64,000 bases of DNA from Oricola indica. GTDB lineage: Bacteria > Pseudomonadota > Alphaproteobacteria > Rhizobiales > Rhizobiaceae. The notes below the pieces were generated by a model. It ran no database searches, was not told the origin of the DNA, and was given only the letters and a program-made list of their open reading frames with translations. A program made the position numbers and the translations under genes. How positions within the stretch are numbered: the first letter of the stretch is position 1; each line of letters begins with the position of its first letter. Positions 14,435-23,106 of this stretch are shown here, in pieces. The stretch covers positions 434,001-498,000 of the forward strand of contig NZ_JAINFJ010000001.1 in the NCBI RefSeq assembly GCF_019966595.1, in the 5' to 3' direction.

Positions 14435-17400
14435 GCCCGCGCATTGTCCTCGACGATTTCATTCAGCACGAACATCGCTGAATTGCTCTTCGGCGTCCAC
14501 AGCCCCCGCTCGATCGCCTCGCGCATTCTGTCGGCGATTTCGCGCAACGCATCCGGGTTCTTCTCCGCGATGAACGCGCGCACGTCATCGTCCATCAGGA
14601 ATGCCTGATAGACCGCCTCGAAATGGTGGTCGCGTACCGCGCCAGTCGTCGCGGCAAAAGCGAACATGTAGTCGACCGTGGCCGCCATCTCGAAAGCGCC
14701 CTTGTAGTTGTGCCGCATTACACCGGCGATCCATTTTGGATTGACCACGCGTGCCCGCACAACACGGCCGATCTCCTCCTCCAGCGTGCGAACCACCGGC
14801 TTTTCCGGCCGTGAATGGTCGTTGTGGTAGATTGCCGGCTTCTCGCCCTTCAGCGTCTCGACCGCCGCGGTCATGCCACCCTCGAACTGGTAGTAATCGT
14901 CGGAATCGAGCAGATCGTGCTCGCGATTGTCCTGGTTTTGAACGACCGCCTGCATGCCTTTCAGCCGCTCTTCGAACAAACCCCGCTCGGCGCTGCCTTC
15001 GGCCTGCGCGCCATAGGCATAACCGCCCCATACCAGATAGGCCTCCGCGAGGTCGGCCCGATCTCCCCAACCCTTCTCGTCGATCAACGCCTGCAAGCCC
15101 GCGCCATAAGACCCCGGCTTCGAGCCAAAGACACGATAGCCCGCTCGCCGCGCCGCCGTTTCCGCATCCTCGCCGTCTTCCGCCAACCGAAGGGCTTCCG
15201 CGCGCATTCTTGCCGCAACCGGATTGTCGCCTTCATCTTCATCCAGTGCGCCGATTGCCCGAACCGCCTTGTCGAACAACGCGATCTGGTCGGGGAAGGC
15301 ATCACGGAAGAATCCGGAGATGCGCAGCGTCACGTCAACGCGCGGCCGGCCGAGCTTCGCGACGGGGATCACCTCAAAACCCGTCACCCGCCTGGAAATC
15401 CCGTCCCAGACCGGCTTAGCGCCGATCAGCGCCATGGCCTGCGCGATGTCGTCGCCGCCGGTGCGCATGTTGGAGGTGCCCCATGCCGTCAGCCCGAAGG
15501 AAACCGGCCATTCGCCGTGATCCTGCGTGTAGCGCGTCACCAGCAATTCGGCGGATTTGCGCCCCAGTTCCCATGCGGTCTCGGTGGGCACCGCGCGGCT
15601 GTCGACGGAGTAGAAATTGCGCCCGGTCGGCAGCACGTCCGGCCGCCCGCGCGTCGGCGCGCCTGACGGCCCCGGCTCGACGAACCGCCCGGCAAGCGCC
15701 TGCATCAACCCCTCGATTTCCGCCTTGCCGCAGGTTTCGACCGAAGGTCGCAGCCGCTTGTCGATCCCGTCCAGAACCGTTCGCGTGCAGACCCAACCGT
15801 CGGGGCATTCGGTCTCGCATCCGACCAGCTTCGCGGCCAGCAATTCGACCCGCTCCACCGTGTCGCCCACTGTTCGCCAGGGGTCGTCCGAAACGGCTTC
15901 CAGGATGGTCGGCGTCGGGCCCGTCCAGGGCGCGCCCATCGAACAATCGAGCGGATCGAAATCAAGGGCGAGATCCGCCGCGATCGCCCGCTGGAGGCTC
16001 TGGTCCTCGCCTTCGCCAAGCCCGCGCGGCACACGCGCCAGCGCGGTGACGAGATCGGTCAGCAGCCGTCCTTCCGGTGCGCGGCCGAAAATGTGCAGCC
16101 CGTCGCGAATCTGCATCTCCTTCAGGTCACACAGATAAGCGTCGAGCTTTTCGAGCGCAGTGTCAGCCTCGTCGCTTTCTGCGATCCCGGCATCGTGATC
16201 GAGGCCGATATCGCGCACCAGATCGAGAATGCGGACCTTCAGCACTTTCAGCCGTCGCGGATCACCACCGGCCGCTTCGTAATATTCGTCGACCAGCGCT
16301 TCGAGATCCTTCAGCGGGCCATAGCTTTCGGCGCGCGTCAGCGGCGGGGTCAAATGATCGATGATGACGGCCGATGTCCGCCGCTTGGCCTGCGTCCCCT
16401 CGCCCGGATCGTTGACGATGAAAGGATAGACATGCGGCAGCGGGCCAAACACAGCCTCCGGCCAGCATGTCTCCGACAGCGCCAGCGCCTTTCCGGGCAA
16501 CCATTCGAGATTGCCGTGCTTTCCCATGTGGACCACCGCGTCGGCACCGTAGACGTCGCGCAGGTAGCCATAGAAGGCGAGATAGCCATGCGGCGGAACG
16601 AGGTCCGGCGAATGGTAGGTTTCTTTCGGATCGATGTTGTAGCCACGCGCAGGCTGGATGCCGACCAGCGTATCGCCGAACCGCGCCAGCGGCAGCGCGA
16701 AGACATCGTCTCGGAAGAACGGATCATGTTCCGGCGCGCCCCACCGTTCGGCCACCTGCGCCTGAATCGCTTTCGGAAGCGTCGCGAGGAAAGCCTTGTA
16801 ATGACTCAGCGAAATCGTCTCGCGAATTTCGCGCACATCGGAGATCGCGTTGGTCGGCCCCTTCTTCAGATGATCGATCAGCTCGTCGCCGTCCGCCGGG
16901 ATATCGCTCACCGGCAAGCCCGCTCCGGCCATGGCGCGAAGCGTCTCGATGGTTCCTGCTGGCGTATCGAGTCCGACACCGTTGGCCAGACGTCCGTCGC
17001 GGTTCGGATAGTTGGCGAGCACGAGGGCCACGCGTTTCTCCGCTGCCGGTTTGCGCCTGAGACGCACCCAGCGCGCCGCCAGTTCCGCAACGAATTCCAC
17101 CCGGTCGGCGACCGGCTCATGCGTGACGATGTTGCACTCGGTGCGCTCGTCCCAGGCGCTCGCGCTCTTGAACGAAACCGCCCGCGACAGCACCCTCCCA
17201 TCGACCTCCGGCAGCGCGACGTTCATCGCAAGGTCGCGTGCATTGAGCCCCTGCGGAGACGTTTCCCAGACCGCGCGCGGCGAGCTCGACAGGACCACCT
17301 GGATGACCGGCGAACCGTCGCGCTCAAGCACCGTCGGGGTCCGGTCCGCGCCCGGCGCGGACACCGCGAAGCCGGTCGCGTTCAACACGACGTCCGGCCG

Positions 17401-18129
17401 ATGCGTATAGAACAGCGCCTCGACCGTCGCGGCCGAGACCGGGTCCTTCAGGCTGGAGACATAGACCGGCAGCACTGCGAGGCCTTTGTCACCGAGCGCC
17501 CTCGCCAGCACCTCGACCGGTGCGGTCTGCCCCGACTGCACGAGCGCGCGATAGAAAACGATGGCGACGGTGCCCGCCTCGCCTGCCGTCTTCTCGCCGA
17601 ACACACCAGCCTTGAGCAATGGCGCCGCTTCGGCCTCGATGGCACGCCCGGCGAGTATATCGCCGCAGGCATCGAGAAAGCCGCGCGCATTCTCCGCGCC
17701 GCCCTCGATCAGGAAACGCCACAGCATTTCACAATATTCAGCGTCCAGCGTGCAAAAGCGCGACAGGCCCGGATCGGGCTTGTCGTCACCGGGAAGCACC
17801 GCGAGTTTCACGCCCTGCGCCACCGCCGCCGCGTGGATCGCCTCCAGCCCGTATGGCCAGTAGCCGGCGCCGCCGAGGATGCGAATGACGATCAGCCCAG
17901 CGTGCCGCCCGGTTCGCTCCACCCAGCTATCGACCGACATCGGGTGCTTGAGCTGCAACAGGTTGACGAGGCGCAGGCTCGGCCCCGCCGGCGAATGCGC
18001 CTTCGCAAGGCTTGCCAGTTCCGTGTCGGCAGCAGACAGGACGCAGATATCGCCCGGCTTCTGGCCGAGATCGATCGCCTCGCCGTCACCGTCCGAAATC
18101 GATCCCTTCTGTGCCAGCAGCAGATGCAT
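14431..18129 (-). CDS. cobN: Aerobic cobaltochelatase large subunit CobN
   Basis: A 1232-residue protein, slightly shorter than the roughly 1275-residue Pseudomonas denitrificans enzyme. CobN binds hydrogenobyrinic acid a,c-diamide and, with the ATPase subunits CobS and CobT, inserts cobalt. The Mg-chelatase H-like core is evident in YGADAVVHMGKHGNLEWLPG near residues 525-545 and in MRTGGDDIAQAMALIGAKPV near residue 905. CobS and CobT are not in the window. It starts a run with two acetyltransferases, cobO and an FAD enzyme, all overlapping or nearly so. cobW and the riboswitch lie upstream but are separated by a gene on the other strand, so cobN probably has its own promoter in 18130-18239. 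Confidence 0.96.
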   Translation of the reverse strand: MHLLLAQKGSISDGDGEAIDLGQKPGDICVLSAADTELASLAKAHSPAGPSLRLVNLLQLKHPMSVDSWVERTGRHAGLIVIRILGGAGYWPYGLEAIHAAAVAQGVKLAVLPGDDKPDPGLSRFCTLDAEYCEMLWRFLIEGGAENARGFLDACGDILAGRAIEAEAAPLLKAGVFGEKTAGEAGTVAIVFYRALVQSGQTAPVEVLARALGDKGLAVLPVYVSSLKDPVSAATVEALFYTHRPDVVLNATGFAVSAPGADRTPTVLERDGSPVIQVVLSSSPRAVWETSPQGLNARDLAMNVALPEVDGRVLSRAVSFKSASAWDERTECNIVTHEPVADRVEFVAELAARWVRLRRKPAAEKRVALVLANYPNRDGRLANGVGLDTPAGTIETLRAMAGAGLPVSDIPADGDELIDHLKKGPTNAISDVREIRETISLSHYKAFLATLPKAIQAQVAERWGAPEHDPFFRDDVFALPLARFGDTLVGIQPARGYNIDPKETYHSPDLVPPHGYLAFYGYLRDVYGADAVVHMGKHGNLEWLPGKALALSETCWPEAVFGPLPHVYPFIVNDPGEGTQAKRRTSAVIIDHLTPPLTRAESYGPLKDLEALVDEYYEAAGGDPRRLKVLKVRILDLVRDIGLDHDAGIAESDEADTALEKLDAYLCDLKEMQIRDGLHIFGRAPEGRLLTDLVTALARVPRGLGEGEDQSLQRAIAADLALDFDPLDCSMGAPWTGPTPTILEAVSDDPWRTVGDTVERVELLAAKLVGCETECPDGWVCTRTVLDGIDKRLRPSVETCGKAEIEGLMQALAGRFVEPGPSGAPTRGRPDVLPTGRNFYSVDSRAVPTETAWELGRKSAELLVTRYTQDHGEWPVSFGLTAWGTSNMRTGGDDIAQAMALIGAKPVWDGISRRVTGFEVIPVAKLGRPRVDVTLRISGFFRDAFPDQIALFDKAVRAIGALDEDEGDNPVAARMRAEALRLAEDGEDAETAARRAGYRVFGSKPGSYGAGLQALIDEKGWGDRADLAEAYLVWGGYAYGAQAEGSAERGLFEERLKGMQAVVQNQDNREHDLLDSDDYYQFEGGMTAAVETLKGEKPAIYHNDHSRPEKPVVRTLEEEIGRVVRARVVNPKWIAGVMRHNYKGAFEMAATVDYMFAFAATTGAVRDHHFEAVYQAFLMDDDVRAFIAEKNPDALREIADRMREAIERGLWTPKSNSAMFVLNEIVEDNARA

Positions 18130-18194
18130 CAGTACACCGCCCCGCCCACCGGTAACGCGCTTGTGTGTTGCCTTCCGTAGGGCTCCCGTCGAAA

Positions 18195-18212
18195 CTCAAC
18201 CGAAAAGTTGAA
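18195..18212. promoter_or_regulatory. Inverted repeat upstream of the DUF1761 gene, possible ArsR-type operator
   Basis: TCAAC (18196-18200) and GTTGA (18207-18211) form an inverted repeat with a 6-base spacer, in the 110-base region between the divergent cobN and DUF1761 genes. CAAC-N-GTTG sites are common for ArsR-family repressors; no such regulator is encoded nearby. Confidence 0.35.
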
Positions 18213-18239
18213 TTTACTCAATGACGGAGGGGAACGATC

Positions 18240-18626
18240 ATGGGTGAAATTACGATGGGTGTGAGCTGGCTCGGCATTATCGCCGGTGCGATCGTGGCGT
18301 TTCTCGCCGGCTGGCTGTGGTTCTCGCCGATGCTGTTCGGCAAGACATGGGCCGCCGGTCACGGCGTCGAGCTCGGCACGGCGCAGTCCATGCCGGTCGG
18401 CGCAATGGTCACGCAGGCAATCGGCCTGCTGCTTCTGTCCTGGTTCGTCGGCGTCATGGCGGCCGGAGGCCACTTGATGACCTTCATCCTCGCGGTTGTC
18501 GCCTTTTGCGCCTTGCAGGCGTCGGGCGGCATGTTCACCAGGAAATCCGGCACAGTCATCGCCATCGACGTCGGCTACTGGCTGGTCGCCGCCGTGATCA
18601 TGTTCATCGCCCAGGCGATATTCTGA
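18240..18626 (+). CDS. DUF1761 family small membrane protein
   Basis: A 128-residue membrane protein with four hydrophobic segments: WLGIIAGAIVAFLAGWLWF, the segment after residue 50, ILAVVAFCALQASGGMF, and the C-terminal GYWLVAAVIMFIAQAIF. The WLWFSPMLFGKTWA stretch is the DUF1761 signature that I recognise. Function is unknown. GGAGGGG lies 6 bases before the ATG at 18240; an alternative ATG at 18255 would remove five residues. It lies on the opposite strand between cobW and cobN and so interrupts what is otherwise a minus-strand cobalamin cluster. Confidence 0.78.
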   Translation: MGEITMGVSWLGIIAGAIVAFLAGWLWFSPMLFGKTWAAGHGVELGTAQSMPVGAMVTQAIGLLLLSWFVGVMAAGGHLMTFILAVVAFCALQASGGMFTRKSGTVIAIDVGYWLVAAVIMFIAQAIF

Positions 18627-18645
18627 CGCCGCGACCGCCATCGTC

Positions 18646-19701
18646 TTAGCCGACCGCATCGGCGATGGCCGCGCCGATTGCCGTCTGGTCGATGTCGTGC
18701 AGGCCGATGACCACCAGTCTGGTTGATCTCGTCTCATCGTCCCGCCAGGGGCGGTCGAAATAGGTCTCAATGCGCTGGCCGACAGCCTGCACCACAAGCC
18801 GCATCGGCTTGCCCGGCACGTCGCAGAACCCCTTCAGGCGCAGCACGTCGTGATGCGCGATGATTTCTTTCAGGCCCGCAACGAAGGCGGCAGGGTCCGA
18901 GATGGACCCGGTCTCGGCGACGAAGCTCTCGAATTCGTCGTGATCGTGGTCGTGATCCTCGCCGTTTTCATGTTCCATCTCGTGATGCGACTTGCGCAGG
19001 GCGATCTGGTCTTCCGTCGCAGAGTCCATTCCGAGCAGCACGTCGGCGGGCAGACGGCCATGCGTGGCGTGGATTATGTTCAGCGCGCGGTCGGTCTGTC
19101 CGGCGACACTCGCCTTTACCGCCTCCAAGCGAGCATCGTCGATCAGGTCGGCCTTGTTGAGCACGACCATGTCGGCGGCGCGGATCTGGTCCTCGAACAG
19201 TTCCTCCAGCGGGCTTTCGTGATCGAGCGCCTCGTCAGCGGCGCGCTGCGCCTCCAACCGGTCGTGATCTTCGGCGAAACGCCCCTCCGACACCGCCGCG
19301 GCATCGACAACCGTCACCACACCGTCGACCGTCACCGCCGTCTTGATCTCCGGCCAGTTGAAGGCCGCCACAAGCGGCTGCGGCAATGCCAGGCCCGACG
19401 TCTCGATGACGATGTGGTCCGGCCGGTTCTCGCGCTCGAGCAGCTTCGTCATGGTCGGAATGAAATCATCGGCGACCGTGCAGCAGATGCAGCCATTGTT
19501 GAGTTCGACGATGTCGTCCTCGCCGCAAGTCTCGATGCCGCACCCTTTCAGCACCTCGCCATCGACGCCAAGGTCGCCGAATTCATTGATGATCAGCGCG
19601 ATCTTTCGCCCGCCGGCATTCTCCAACAGATTGCGGATCATCGTGGTCTTGCCGGCGCCGAGAAATCCGGTGATCACGGTGGCGGGGATCTTCGATTGCA
19701 T
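18646..19701 (-). CDS. cobW: CobW-family GTP-dependent metallochaperone
   Basis: A 351-residue G3E GTPase. The N-terminal GFLGAGKTTMIRNLLE (about residues 12-27) is the P-loop. NNGCICCTVADDF near residues 68-80 is the CxCC metal-binding motif that defines CobW/COG0523 proteins. VLNKADLIDD supplies the base-specificity motif. A His/Asp/Glu-rich loop HHEMEHENGEDHDHDHDEF near residue 238 is a likely metal-binding insert. The C-terminal CobW_C domain follows. CobW is thought to deliver cobalt to the cobaltochelatase CobN. It lies 4 bases after cobU in the riboswitch-controlled transcript. Confidence 0.93.
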   Translation of the reverse strand: MQSKIPATVITGFLGAGKTTMIRNLLENAGGRKIALIINEFGDLGVDGEVLKGCGIETCGEDDIVELNNGCICCTVADDFIPTMTKLLERENRPDHIVIETSGLALPQPLVAAFNWPEIKTAVTVDGVVTVVDAAAVSEGRFAEDHDRLEAQRAADEALDHESPLEELFEDQIRAADMVVLNKADLIDDARLEAVKASVAGQTDRALNIIHATHGRLPADVLLGMDSATEDQIALRKSHHEMEHENGEDHDHDHDEFESFVAETGSISDPAAFVAGLKEIIAHHDVLRLKGFCDVPGKPMRLVVQAVGQRIETYFDRPWRDDETRSTRLVVIGLHDIDQTAIGAAIADAVG

Positions 19702-19705
19702 GGTG

Positions 19706-20245
19706 TTATCCCTTCATTTTCAGCGGCAGGCCTGCCGCGACGAAATAAACTGTGTCCGCCGAGGCGGCGATGTCCTGGTGCAGCCGGCCCGCATGGTCGC
19801 GGAACGCGCGCGCCATCGCGTTTTCCGGCACGATTCCGAGCCCGACCTCGTTGGAGACCAGCACGACCGGGCTTTCGATGCCGTCGAGCACGGCGCACAG
19901 CCGCGCGCTTCGCGCCGCGATATCGGCTCCGGCCATCATCAGATTTGTGACCCAAAGGGTCAGGCAATCGACCAGCAACGCCCGGCCCGGCTGCGCCTCG
20001 CGCGCAAGCGCGCCCTCGAGATCGTCCGGTTCCTCGACCGTGATCCAATCCGGCCCGCGCCGCGCCCTGTGGTGGTCGATACGCTCTCGCATCTCGTCGT
20101 CATGGACCTGCCCCGTCGCCAGATAGACGGGAGCGAGGCCACTCGCCTCGACCAGCCGCTCCGCAAAGGCCGACTTGCCCGAGCGCGCGCCGCCGAGGAC
20201 CAGCGTCACGCCTGCAAGCGCTCCAAAGGCAGTATCTGTCGGCAT
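19706..20245 (-). CDS. cobU: Bifunctional adenosylcobinamide kinase / adenosylcobinamide-phosphate guanylyltransferase (CobU/CobP)
   Basis: A 179-residue nucleotide-loop assembly enzyme. [17 protein letters not shown] (P-loop near residues 16-25) and [19 protein letters not shown] near residues 40-60 contain the residues known to phosphorylate cobinamide and form the GMP-enzyme intermediate. [14 protein letters not shown] and [19 protein letters not shown] are also family-specific. It is the first gene after the cobalamin riboswitch; GGGAG lies 7 bases before the ATG at 20245. That ribosome site can pair with a segment just after the riboswitch, suggesting translational control. It is followed by cobW after 4 bases. 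Confidence 0.95.
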   Translation of the reverse strand: MPTDTAFGALAGVTLVLGGARSGKSAFAERLVEASGLAPVYLATGQVHDDEMRERIDHHRARRGPDWITVEEPDDLEGALAREAQPGRALLVDCLTLWVTNLMMAGADIAARSARLCAVLDGIESPVVLVSNEVGLGIVPENAMARAFRDHAGRLHQDIAASADTVYFVAAGLPLKMKG

Positions 20246-20251
20246 GGAACG

Positions 20252-20341
20252 GCTCCCGTTCGCTCACGCGGGTATCCCGTTCAGACCTCAGGCCTCCCCC
20301 ATGACGCCGCATCCGGCTTGAGACCCGGTCCGTTCGGGAGC
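20252..20341 (-). promoter_or_regulatory. Predicted Shine-Dalgarno-sequestering helix (expression platform) of the cobU riboswitch
   Basis: On the minus strand GCTCCCG (20341-20335), lying 21 bases after the riboswitch core, is perfectly complementary over 7 bp to CGGGAGC (20258-20252), which contains the cobU ribosome site. This would let ligand binding block translation. No clear U-tract terminator is seen. Confidence 0.45.
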
Positions 20342-20362
20342 TCCCCGCCCCATCGGCACGTC

Positions 20363-20568
20363 GTCATGGCAGGTCTCCTGGCTCATGGCGTTTGATTCGG
20401 CCCCTTGCCTTCCCGGATGTCTCCAGTGGCGCTCCGGATTGACCGGAGCAGCGGGCGCCGCGCCATTCTACAGTCGCGGGGTCGGCTGTGATGTGGACGC
20501 CCTGCTTGGGTCCGTCCGTCACATTCCCTCTTCGTCCCGCGCCGCTCGACCGGAGCGGGAACCATGAC
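20363..20568 (-). ncRNA. Cobalamin riboswitch
   Basis: The conserved elements appear in order on the minus strand. The closing helix is GTCATGG (20568-20562) with CCATGAC (20369-20363). CAGCCGACCCCGCGACTGTA lies at about 20488-20469. GCCACTG is at 20430-20424, GGGAAGG at 20414-20408, and the B12 box GAGCCAGGAGACCTGCC at 20384-20368. These match the Cobalamin (AdoCbl) riboswitch family closely. It lies 118 bases upstream of cobU and would repress cobU-cobW when adenosylcobalamin is plentiful. Confidence 0.96.
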
Positions 20569-20574
20569 ACGGCC

Positions 20575-20603
20575 AGTTAGGCCGCGCGGACATCGCAAGT
20601 CAA
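20575..20603 (-). promoter_or_regulatory. Candidate promoter of the riboswitch-cobU transcript
   Basis: TTGACT (20603-20598) and CTAACT (20580-20575) are 17 bases apart on the minus strand. The predicted start, near 20568, coincides with the first base of the riboswitch closing helix. Confidence 0.4.
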
Positions 20604-20767
20604 TCGCGATTGCGACAAGGCCGGTCGCCGAAAGTCGCAACGAATTTACCGAACGTTAACCAGCCTTGTTACGATTTGTCGGGAAAAGCAGGACGAGACT
20701 ACGCATGGCGGCCCATCCCGTCTAAACAGGCCCATATTCAAATTCATTTTCATTTTGCAAGGCATCG

Positions 20768-21583
20768 ATGCTGGACCGCATATTCATCCCCCGCGATCTC
20801 CGCGCCTCGCTGCGCAAAACGTTGCTTTGGTCCCTCATCGTAGCCTTCCTCGCCGCTATCGTTACCCAAGTGATGTATGGCCACTATTTCCCTGAAATAT
20901 ATGCGAGATTCGGCCATCGCCTTCTGGTCTACGGCTTCCTCGTGACGCTGATTGTCGCAATGCCTTTCATTGCGATCTTCTTTTCCATGACGATGCGACT
21001 GAGCACGATGAACAGCCAGCTCAAGGAAATTGCACGGCGCGACGGACTGACGGGGCTGCTCAATCGCACGGCGCTGGAAAAGATCGTGCGCGACCGGTCC
21101 GGGGAGCCCCGCGAGGCGGGCGCCGATGACGATGCGCTGATCCTGATCGACATCGACCACTTCAAGACGATCAACGACACGCATGGTCACGCAGCGGGCG
21201 ATCATGTCCTGCGCATGGTCGCGGTATGCATCGTCGGAAACGTGTTCGAGCGTGACCACGTTGCACGCATCGGTGGTGAGGAATTCGCGGTCTATTTGCT
21301 CGGCGCGGGCCCGACCGGCGCCGTGGAAGCGGCAGAGCGGATCCGCACGGCACTGGAGGAAAACAAGTCCTACTTCGAGGGCAAGGTCATTCGCGTGACC
21401 GCTTCCATCGGCGGAGCGCTGTATCCGCAGGAGGCCGATTTCGGGGCGATCTTCCAGGGCGCCGATTTCGCGCTCTACCGGGCCAAGCGCGGTGGCCGCA
21501 ACCAATGCGAGTTCAACGGCTTGCCGGGGATCTGGCACACACCCGAGGAAAAATCCGGCCTCGACGATTCCGACGCCGCCTGA
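20768..21583 (+). CDS. Membrane-bound diguanylate cyclase (GGDEF)
   Basis: A 271-residue enzyme predicted to make cyclic di-GMP. Two membrane helices (about residues 18-37 and 52-74) precede the GGDEF domain. The domain has RRDGLTGLLNRTALE near residues 90-104, IDIDHFKTINDTHGH near residues 127-141 and the active-site RIGGEEF (GGEEF at 169-173). At the position of the inhibitory I-site the arginine is replaced by Phe160 while Asp163 remains, so product feedback at a classical RxxD site is unlikely. No sensory domain beyond the helices is visible. It is divergent from the riboswitch-cobU transcript and convergent with cobQ. Confidence 0.9.
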   Translation: MLDRIFIPRDLRASLRKTLLWSLIVAFLAAIVTQVMYGHYFPEIYARFGHRLLVYGFLVTLIVAMPFIAIFFSMTMRLSTMNSQLKEIARRDGLTGLLNRTALEKIVRDRSGEPREAGADDDALILIDIDHFKTINDTHGHAAGDHVLRMVAVCIVGNVFERDHVARIGGEEFAVYLLGAGPTGAVEAAERIRTALEENKSYFEGKVIRVTASIGGALYPQEADFGAIFQGADFALYRAKRGGRNQCEFNGLPGIWHTPEEKSGLDDSDAA

Positions 21584-21591
21584 GGCCAGCG

Positions 21592-23046
21592 CTACCGCGC
21601 CGCCTGCAAGATCGCCTCCACGTCGAGATGGCGCTCCATCTCCCCCGCAATTTCGTCGAGCGCGGCTTCGACGCGGCTGCGATGGTCGCCACCGTCGGAG
21701 ACGACGCCAAGGCTATCAAGCCAGGCCGCCCGGAAAGCGCCGCTATCGAACAGACCATGCAGATAGGTGCCGAAAATGCGGCCATCCGCAGAGACCGCGC
21801 CATCCGGCTTGCCGTCGATCAGCGCGGCCGGGCGCGCGCAATCCGGCCCCGCGGTCACGCCGAGATGGATCTCGTAACCCGTGAGGTCGACACCGAAAAC
21901 CGGTGAGCGCGCCGAAACGGTTTCGACCCTTTTTTCGGGCGCCATTTCCGTCACTACATCGAGCAGGCCGAGCCCTTCCGTTTCCCTGATGTCGCCCTCG
22001 ATACCGAGCGGATCGCGGACCTGCTTGCCGAGCATCTGGTATCCGCCGCACACGCCAACCACCTGACCGCCACGCGCGACATGGGCAGAGATCTCCCGGT
22101 GCCACCCGTTTTCCCGGAAGCGGATGAGATCCGCGATCGTCGATTTCGAACCGGGAATGACGATCGCAGCCGCATCTGCCGGGATGCGCTCTCCGGCACG
22201 CACCATGACGACATCGACACCCGGTTCTCCAACCAGGGGGTCGAGGTCATCGAAATTGGCGACACGGTCGAGTATCGGTACGGCGATCTTCGCCCCGCCT
22301 CCCGAGATCGCGGCCATCCGCTCAAGCGCCACCGAATCTTCGGCCGGAAGCCGTCCCGCCTGTTTCAGCCACGGAAGGACACCGAATGACCGCCAGCCCG
22401 TATGGCGCGTGATTGCCGTCAACCCGTCATCGAACAGGCTGACATCACCGCGAAACTTGTTGATCAGGAATCCCGCGATCATGGCGCGATCGGTCTCGGG
22501 CAGGATCGCATGCGTGCCGACCAGCGACGCGATTACCCCGCCCCGGTCAATGTCGCCAACCAGGATCACCGGAACGTCGGCCGCCGTCGCGAACCCCATA
22601 TTGGCAATATCGCCCGCGCGCAGATTGACCTCGGCGGGTGACCCAGCCCCCTCGGCGATCACGACATCCGCGCCGGCACGGATGCGCTCGTAGCTTTCGA
22701 GCACCGCGCCGAGAAGCTCCGGCTTGAGTTTCTGGTAATCCCGGCCCCGGGCCGCGCCCCGCACCCTGCCATGCACCACGACCTGACTGCCGGTCTCGCT
22801 TTGCGGCTTGAGGAGCACCGGGTTCATGTCGACGGATGGCGGCACCCGGCAGGCCAGCGCCTGCAGCCACTGCGCTCGGCCGATCTCCCCGCCATCTTCG
22901 GCGACGGCGGCATTGTTGGACATGTTCTGCGGCTTGAACGGACGCACGGAAAGGCCGCGATTGGTCAACAGCCGGCACAGGCCGGCGACCAGCACAGTCT
23001 TGCCGACATCTGAACCCGTCCCCTGAAACATGATGGCCCTGGTCAT
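21592..23046 (-). CDS. cobQ: Cobyric acid synthase CobQ (glutamine-hydrolysing)
   Basis: A 484-residue amidotransferase that amidates four side-chain carboxylates of adenosylcobyrinic acid a,c-diamide, giving adenosylcobyric acid. The N-terminal synthetase domain begins with MFQGTGSDVGKTVLVAGL. VILVGDIDRGGVIASLVGT lies near residue 160. The C-terminal class I glutaminase carries GVCGGYQMLG with the nucleophile Cys and GTYLHGLFDS with the catalytic His. It is convergent with the diguanylate cyclase gene and lies in the same direction as, and 60 bases downstream of, the ABC-2 permease gene. No riboswitch is seen directly before it. Confidence 0.96.
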   Translation of the reverse strand: MTRAIMFQGTGSDVGKTVLVAGLCRLLTNRGLSVRPFKPQNMSNNAAVAEDGGEIGRAQWLQALACRVPPSVDMNPVLLKPQSETGSQVVVHGRVRGAARGRDYQKLKPELLGAVLESYERIRAGADVVIAEGAGSPAEVNLRAGDIANMGFATAADVPVILVGDIDRGGVIASLVGTHAILPETDRAMIAGFLINKFRGDVSLFDDGLTAITRHTGWRSFGVLPWLKQAGRLPAEDSVALERMAAISGGGAKIAVPILDRVANFDDLDPLVGEPGVDVVMVRAGERIPADAAAIVIPGSKSTIADLIRFRENGWHREISAHVARGGQVVGVCGGYQMLGKQVRDPLGIEGDIRETEGLGLLDVVTEMAPEKRVETVSARSPVFGVDLTGYEIHLGVTAGPDCARPAALIDGKPDGAVSADGRIFGTYLHGLFDSGAFRAAWLDSLGVVSDGGDHRSRVEAALDEIAGEMERHLDVEAILQAAR

Positions 23047-23106
23047 GCGCCACTCGCTACCGGAACGCGGTCGCGCTGGAAAGGCACGTTTGCGGCCCGG
23101 CCCTTC

